Assembly: GCA_027483705.1 (NCBI GenBank)
Contig: JAIXTY010000093.1
Span: forward strand, 1 to 36,972
Source: Rubrivivax sp.
GTDB taxonomy: Bacteria > Pseudomonadota > Gammaproteobacteria > Burkholderiales > Burkholderiaceae_C
Reading direction: 5' to 3'
Length of the DNA stretch: 36,972 nt
Below the pieces are notes generated by a model. It did not search any database and was not told the DNA's origin. It saw only the letters and a list, made by a program, of their open reading frames with translations. Position numbers and translations under genes: made by a program. Every line of letters begins with the position of its first letter. Positions within the stretch are counted from its first letter, which is position 1. This document shows, one piece after another, positions 34,076-36,972 of this stretch.

Positions 34076-35185
34076 TCAGTCCTGGTGCTCGCGGATGGTG
34101 GCGACCACCAGCCGCAGGATGGCAAAGAGCAGGACGCTCACCGCCAGCAGCGTGCCGAGGTTGTACGCGTGCAGCGGGTACTCCGCGGTCTGCGGCAGCG
34201 AGGGCGGCTCCACCACCACCAAGCTCTTGATCTTACGCGTGCTCTCGATGCGGGCGTTCTCGACCGCGCCCAGTGCCAGGCGATAGGCGTCGCGGGTGAA
34301 CTCCGCCTGCAGCTGCAGCGCCTGGAACTCCACCGCCAGCGCGTTGAGCCGCTCACCCTGGCGCGGCGCCGTCGTGGCGCGGCTGCGCTCGGCCTCGACC
34401 TGCCGCTCGACCGCCGCCAGCCGGCTGCGCAGGGCCTGGACCTGGAAGCTGTCCTCGTTGAGATAGGCCAGCAGGCCGTTGAGCTCGGCCTCCAGCCGCG
34501 AGCGCGTGGCCTGCAGTTCCGAGGTCAGCGCGCCGGTGGCCTGGGCCTGTGCGCCGGGGTCGAGCAGGCGGTGCTTGTTCTGGAACGCCAGCAGCTGGTT
34601 GCGGGCCTCCTGGATGCGCTGGCTCGCGAGCTTGAGCTCGCCTTCGGCGAAGCGCAGCCGCTCGGTGGCGAAGCGCTGCGAGGTGTCGTTGACGAAGCGC
34701 TCGCACTCGTCGAGCAGGGCACGGTTGATCTGTTGGGCGAACGCGGCGTCGAAGCCCTGCACCCGCAGCCGCAGCAGGGCCGTGCGCTGGTCGAAGCCGA
34801 CCTCGACACGTTGGCGGTAATAGCGCAGGAACTCCTCCTGGCTGGCATCGGCGTCGAGCACGAACGGCCAGTCCGCGCGCGGCTGCGAGAAGTGGCGGCG
34901 CAGCCCCAGCCTCGTGTCGAGCTTCTGCAGCAGGCCCAGCGAGTGCACGAACTCGTAGAGGTACAGCGTGTCTTCGTGGGCGGGCGGGTTGATGCCGGCC
35001 AGCAGCAGCGCCGCCCCGGGTATCGCATTGCCGGCGTCGCTGCCGAGCGAGCGCACGCTGACGACGGTCTCGCTGACGTAGCGGTCCGAGGCGACGAAAC
35101 CCAGGTACGCCGAATACAGCAGCATCGGCAGCAGCACGACGCCCACGAACAGGCGGCGTGTGGTGATGCGGTCCAGCAGCTTCAT
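34076..35185 (-). CDS. kpsE: KpsE-like inner-membrane capsule export protein
   Basis: This 369-residue protein has the PCP-3/KpsE layout. There is an N-terminal membrane helix (residues 12-33, LFVGVVLLPMLLYSAYLGFVAS), a conserved SDRYVSETVVSVRS strand, a periplasmic helical hairpin with coiled coil (about 165-300, FVNDTSQRFATERLRFAEGELKLA and beyond), and a C-terminal helix (LGTLLAVSVLLFAILRLV). It bridges the KpsMT transporter and the OPX channel. KpsE is about 380 residues. Its ATG overlaps the kpsT stop by 4 bases (ATGA), which fixes the start. It lacks a tyrosine-kinase domain, as expected for the ABC-dependent class. Confidence 0.93.
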   Translation of the reverse strand: MKLLDRITTRRLFVGVVLLPMLLYSAYLGFVASDRYVSETVVSVRSLGSDAGNAIPGAALLLAGINPPAHEDTLYLYEFVHSLGLLQKLDTRLGLRRHFSQPRADWPFVLDADASQEEFLRYYRQRVEVGFDQRTALLRLRVQGFDAAFAQQINRALLDECERFVNDTSQRFATERLRFAEGELKLASQRIQEARNQLLAFQNKHRLLDPGAQAQATGALTSELQATRSRLEAELNGLLAYLNEDSFQVQALRSRLAAVERQVEAERSRATTAPRQGERLNALAVEFQALQLQAEFTRDAYRLALGAVENARIESTRKIKSLVVVEPPSLPQTAEYPLHAYNLGTLLAVSVLLFAILRLVVATIREHQD

Positions 35186-35847
35186 TTGGCCCCCGGCATC
35201 TGGTAGGCCCGGATGCCTTCCTCGACGTCGTCGAACACGCGGACCTGGCCCTTCTCGAGCAGGACGACGACGTTGCAGTACTGGCGGATGTCGCTCATGT
35301 TGTGCGAGGTGAGGATGACGTTGGCGTTGGCCAGTTTCGCCATCAGCGACACCCGGCTCTTCTCGCGGAACTGGGCATCGCCGACGGCCATCACTTCGTC
35401 GATCAGGTAGTAGTCGAAGTCGAGGGCCATGCTCAGGCCGAAGGCCACGCGCGAACGCATGCCGGATGAATAGGAGCCGACGGGCAGGTCGAAGTAGTCG
35501 CCGATCTCGGCGAACTCCTCCACCATGCGCACGCGCCGCTTGAGGTCCGCGCCGCCCGAACCGTGCACGCGGCAGACGAACGCGACATTGTCGCGCCCCG
35601 ACAGCGCCTGGCTGAATCCGCCGGCCAGACCCACCGGAAACGAGATGCGTGCGTCGGTGACCACCCGCCCGCTGTCGGGTGAGTCGATGCCGCCGAGCAG
35701 ACGCAGCAGCGTCGACTTGCCGGCCCCGTTGCGGCCGATCAGTCCGACGTTGGCATCGGGCGGGAAGATGAGGTCGAGATCGCGGAAGACGTACTTCCGC
35801 CCGCCGGGCGTGGGGTACGACTTCGTCAGGGCCTGCAGTCGGACCAT
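35182..35847 (-). CDS. kpsT: ABC transporter ATP-binding protein of capsule export (KpsT-like)
   Basis: This 221-residue ATPase has Walker A GRNGAGKST (38-46), the signature-region YSSGMRSRVAFGLSMAL (126-142), Walker B YYLIDEVMAVGD (146-157) and the switch histidine in SHNM (181-184). Length and the SSGM signature match KpsT. The carbohydrate-binding C-terminal extension of O-antigen Wzt proteins is missing, so export should not depend on recognition of a terminal modification by this subunit. The gene starts 12 bases after the kpsM stop. It powers translocation of the lipid-linked polymer across the inner membrane. Confidence 0.96.
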   Translation of the reverse strand: MVRLQALTKSYPTPGGRKYVFRDLDLIFPPDANVGLIGRNGAGKSTLLRLLGGIDSPDSGRVVTDARISFPVGLAGGFSQALSGRDNVAFVCRVHGSGGADLKRRVRMVEEFAEIGDYFDLPVGSYSSGMRSRVAFGLSMALDFDYYLIDEVMAVGDAQFREKSRVSLMAKLANANVILTSHNMSDIRQYCNVVVLLEKGQVRVFDDVEEGIRAYQMPGAK

Positions 35848-35859
35848 GGCCTGGTGCGG

Positions 35860-36681
35860 TCAGCTGGCGACCAGCCGCTGGCGATTGGCGCGGTACAGCG
35901 TCAGGCCGAGCGTCCAGTAGACCAGCAGGCACAGCAGCGGGTAGGTCATGTTGATGCCGTCGGCTGGCCGGTAGGCGGGCACGTAGGCCTGCCGCGTGAC
36001 CTCGACCAGGTGCAGCAGGGGGTTCCACAGCAGCCACGCGATGGTCTCGCGCGGCAGCAGGTCGACCGGGAACACCACGCCCGACATGAAGTACAGCGGC
36101 AGCATCAGCATGCGCATCAGGGAACGCAGCCGCGGGCGGTCGTGGGTCCACACCGCGATGAAGATGCCGTAGCCGGTGCCGAGCATCGCCATCATCAGGA
36201 AGCAGGCGATCGCCTCCAGCGGGCGCGCCGGCACGACCGAGTGACCCAGCCAGGCCAGCAGGCCCAGCGTGAACACCAGCACCAGCAGGTTCATCAGCGC
36301 TTCGACCAGACCGCGGGCGAGCAGGGTGTCCAGCGGCTTGACCTGCCGGTACGAGAACAGGCCCTTGTTCGAGTCGATGCCGTCCATCAGCCGCAGGGAC
36401 TGGTTCTGGAACAGGAAGTAAAGCACCAGGCCCGTCGCCAGGTACACCGGGTAGTCCATGCCCGGCATGAAGACGCCGGTCTGCATGGCGCCGAGCACCG
36501 CCACCAGCATCAGCACGTGTGCAAGCGGTTCGAACAGGGTCCAGACCGCGCCCACCCACTGGCCACCGACCCGCGTGGACATCTCGCGCACCAGCAGTGC
36601 GAACAGCACCGCCCGCTGGATCTCCCAGGGTGAACGTCGACGGGGCAGCGGGACCGCGGGGGACTCGGAAGCGGGGCTCAT
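35860..36681 (-). CDS. kpsM: ABC-2 type capsule transporter permease (KpsM-like)
   Basis: The 273-residue permease shows about six hydrophobic helices, beginning with VGAVWTLFEPLAHVLMLVAVLGAM and including VYLATGLVLYFLFQN, ALMNLLVLVFTLGLLAWLG, AIACFLMMAMLGTGYGIFIAVW, LMLPLYFMSGVVFPVDLLP and TYPLLCLLVYWTLGLTLY. WTLFEPL and MSGVVFPVDLLP are characteristic of the KpsM/Wzm ABC-2 family. The ATG at 36681 is chosen; a longer frame back to 36858 would cover the divergent gene and has a hydrophilic Arg/His-rich sequence. It is the first gene of the minus-strand series. A TACACT hexamer 13 bases upstream is a candidate -10 element. Confidence 0.95.
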   Translation of the reverse strand: MSPASESPAVPLPRRRSPWEIQRAVLFALLVREMSTRVGGQWVGAVWTLFEPLAHVLMLVAVLGAMQTGVFMPGMDYPVYLATGLVLYFLFQNQSLRLMDGIDSNKGLFSYRQVKPLDTLLARGLVEALMNLLVLVFTLGLLAWLGHSVVPARPLEAIACFLMMAMLGTGYGIFIAVWTHDRPRLRSLMRMLMLPLYFMSGVVFPVDLLPRETIAWLLWNPLLHLVEVTRQAYVPAYRPADGINMTYPLLCLLVYWTLGLTLYRANRQRLVAS

Positions 36682-36692
36682 GACGGAGTCCA

Positions 36693-36731
36693 CGAGTGTA
36701 GCGGCGCCGTTGCGGCCGACCCTTACACTCG
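36693..36731. promoter_or_regulatory. Candidate divergent promoter/operator with inverted CGAGTGTA/TACACTCG
   Basis: An 8-base perfect inverted repeat, CGAGTGTA (36693-36700) and TACACTCG (36724-36731), has 23 bases between the arms. Read outward, each arm supplies a TACACT -10-like hexamer: one faces kpsM (36700-36695) and one faces the rightward gene (36724-36729). Transcription would start a few bases before, or at, the start codons. No good -35 hexamer is seen on either strand, so a regulator or alternative sigma factor may be needed, or the match may be chance. Confidence 0.4.
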
Positions 36732-36735
36732 CCGC

Positions 36736-36972
36736 GTGCAGCTCTTCCTCATCGCGCTCGCGGTCTCGGTGGTGGCCACCTTCCTGCTGGTGTACCGGGC
36801 TGGTCACCGGGATGGGCGTGCGTTCGACGACCGCTTCTCGCAGCCGCAGAAGATCCATGTCCTGGCCGTCCCCCGCATCGGCGGGCTCGGCGTCTTCATG
36901 GCGCTGATGGTGGTGAGCTTCGCGTCGATCTGGACACTGGGGGCCGAAGACGCGGCGGTCGCGGGCCTGCTC
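36736..36972 (+). CDS. Polyprenyl-phosphate sugar-1-phosphate transferase (WecA/MraY-like), N-terminal part
   Basis: Only the first 79 residues lie in the window. They comprise an N-terminal membrane helix (LFLIALAVSVVATFLLVY), a cytoplasmic loop with QKIHVLAVPRIGGLGVFMAL and a second hydrophobic segment. The H-x4-PR-x-GGL pattern matches the polyprenyl-phosphate N-acetylhexosamine-1-phosphate transferase family (WecA, WbpL, MraY), in which this loop leads into helix 2. The enzyme would load a sugar phosphate on undecaprenyl phosphate. The GTG at 36736-36738 is the best start. A TACACT hexamer ends 6 bases before it, so the transcript may be leaderless. The gene is cut by the right edge. Confidence 0.8.
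   Translation, partial: MQLFLIALAVSVVATFLLVYRAGHRDGRAFDDRFSQPQKIHVLAVPRIGGLGVFMALMVVSFASIWTLGAEDAAVAGLL

Noticed and set aside
36682..36858. Upstream extension of kpsM to a start at 36858.
   Set aside because: It would overlap the divergent transferase gene, adds a hydrophilic Arg/Glu/His-rich stretch absent from KpsM, and the ATG at 36681 gives the normal length.

Overview
The window is very GC-rich, gene-dense DNA with GC or GTG-biased codon use. The N-terminus of cysD, the KpsM/T/E/D-type exporter genes and the overall style suggest a betaproteobacterium of the order Burkholderiales. That placement is inference from sequence character, not from a marker gene. There are no rRNA or tRNA genes, no CRISPR array and no recognisable insertion sequence. 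No gene-free stretch exceeds 300 bases; the longest, about 170 bases, lies at 12266-12434.

Almost the whole window is one surface-polysaccharide locus of the ABC-transporter-dependent (group 2 capsule-like) type. Left edge: a truncated cysD (sulfate activation) on the minus strand, divergent from three plus-strand GT4 glycosyltransferases (500-4268). Next come a small minus-strand SGNH-hydrolase lipoprotein (4255-5019) and a plus-strand two-domain glycosyltransferase (5035-7380). From 36681 down to 7390 every gene lies on the minus strand, mostly with stop/start overlaps of 1-17 bases, so about 29 kb could be transcribed as one or a few very long units. In transcription order these are: kpsM, kpsT, kpsE and a kpsD-like exporter gene; two long coiled-coil proteins, the second with a methyltransferase-like head; an FkbM methyltransferase; a 1240-residue multi-domain glycosyltransferase; a sulfotransferase; a secreted beta-helix protein; a 1199-residue three-domain glycosyltransferase; a small unknown protein; a polysaccharide pyruvyl transferase; a methyltransferase; gmd; an FkbM methyltransferase; fcl; a GT2 glycosyltransferase; and a four-part hydrolase/TPR/DUF4214/methyltransferase-like fusion. 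At the right edge a divergent gene begins that looks like a WecA/MraY-type polyprenyl-phosphate sugar-1-phosphate transferase.

Inferred joint function: Gmd and Fcl make GDP-L-fucose. About ten glycosyltransferase domains build a complex glycan. Methyl, pyruvyl and sulfate groups decorate it, with CysD a possible source of activated sulfate. KpsM/T/E/D-like proteins export it. The SGNH lipoprotein and beta-helix protein may trim or modify it in the envelope.

The most unusual part is the pair of long coiled-coil proteins just after the exporter genes. One joins a degenerate methyltransferase-like head to a coiled coil containing exact-length 91-residue (13-heptad) tandem repeats. This architecture recalls the WbdD chain-length ruler/terminator of ABC-exported O antigens, but here it sits in a capsule-type locus. 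It is the best candidate for an undescribed system in this window.
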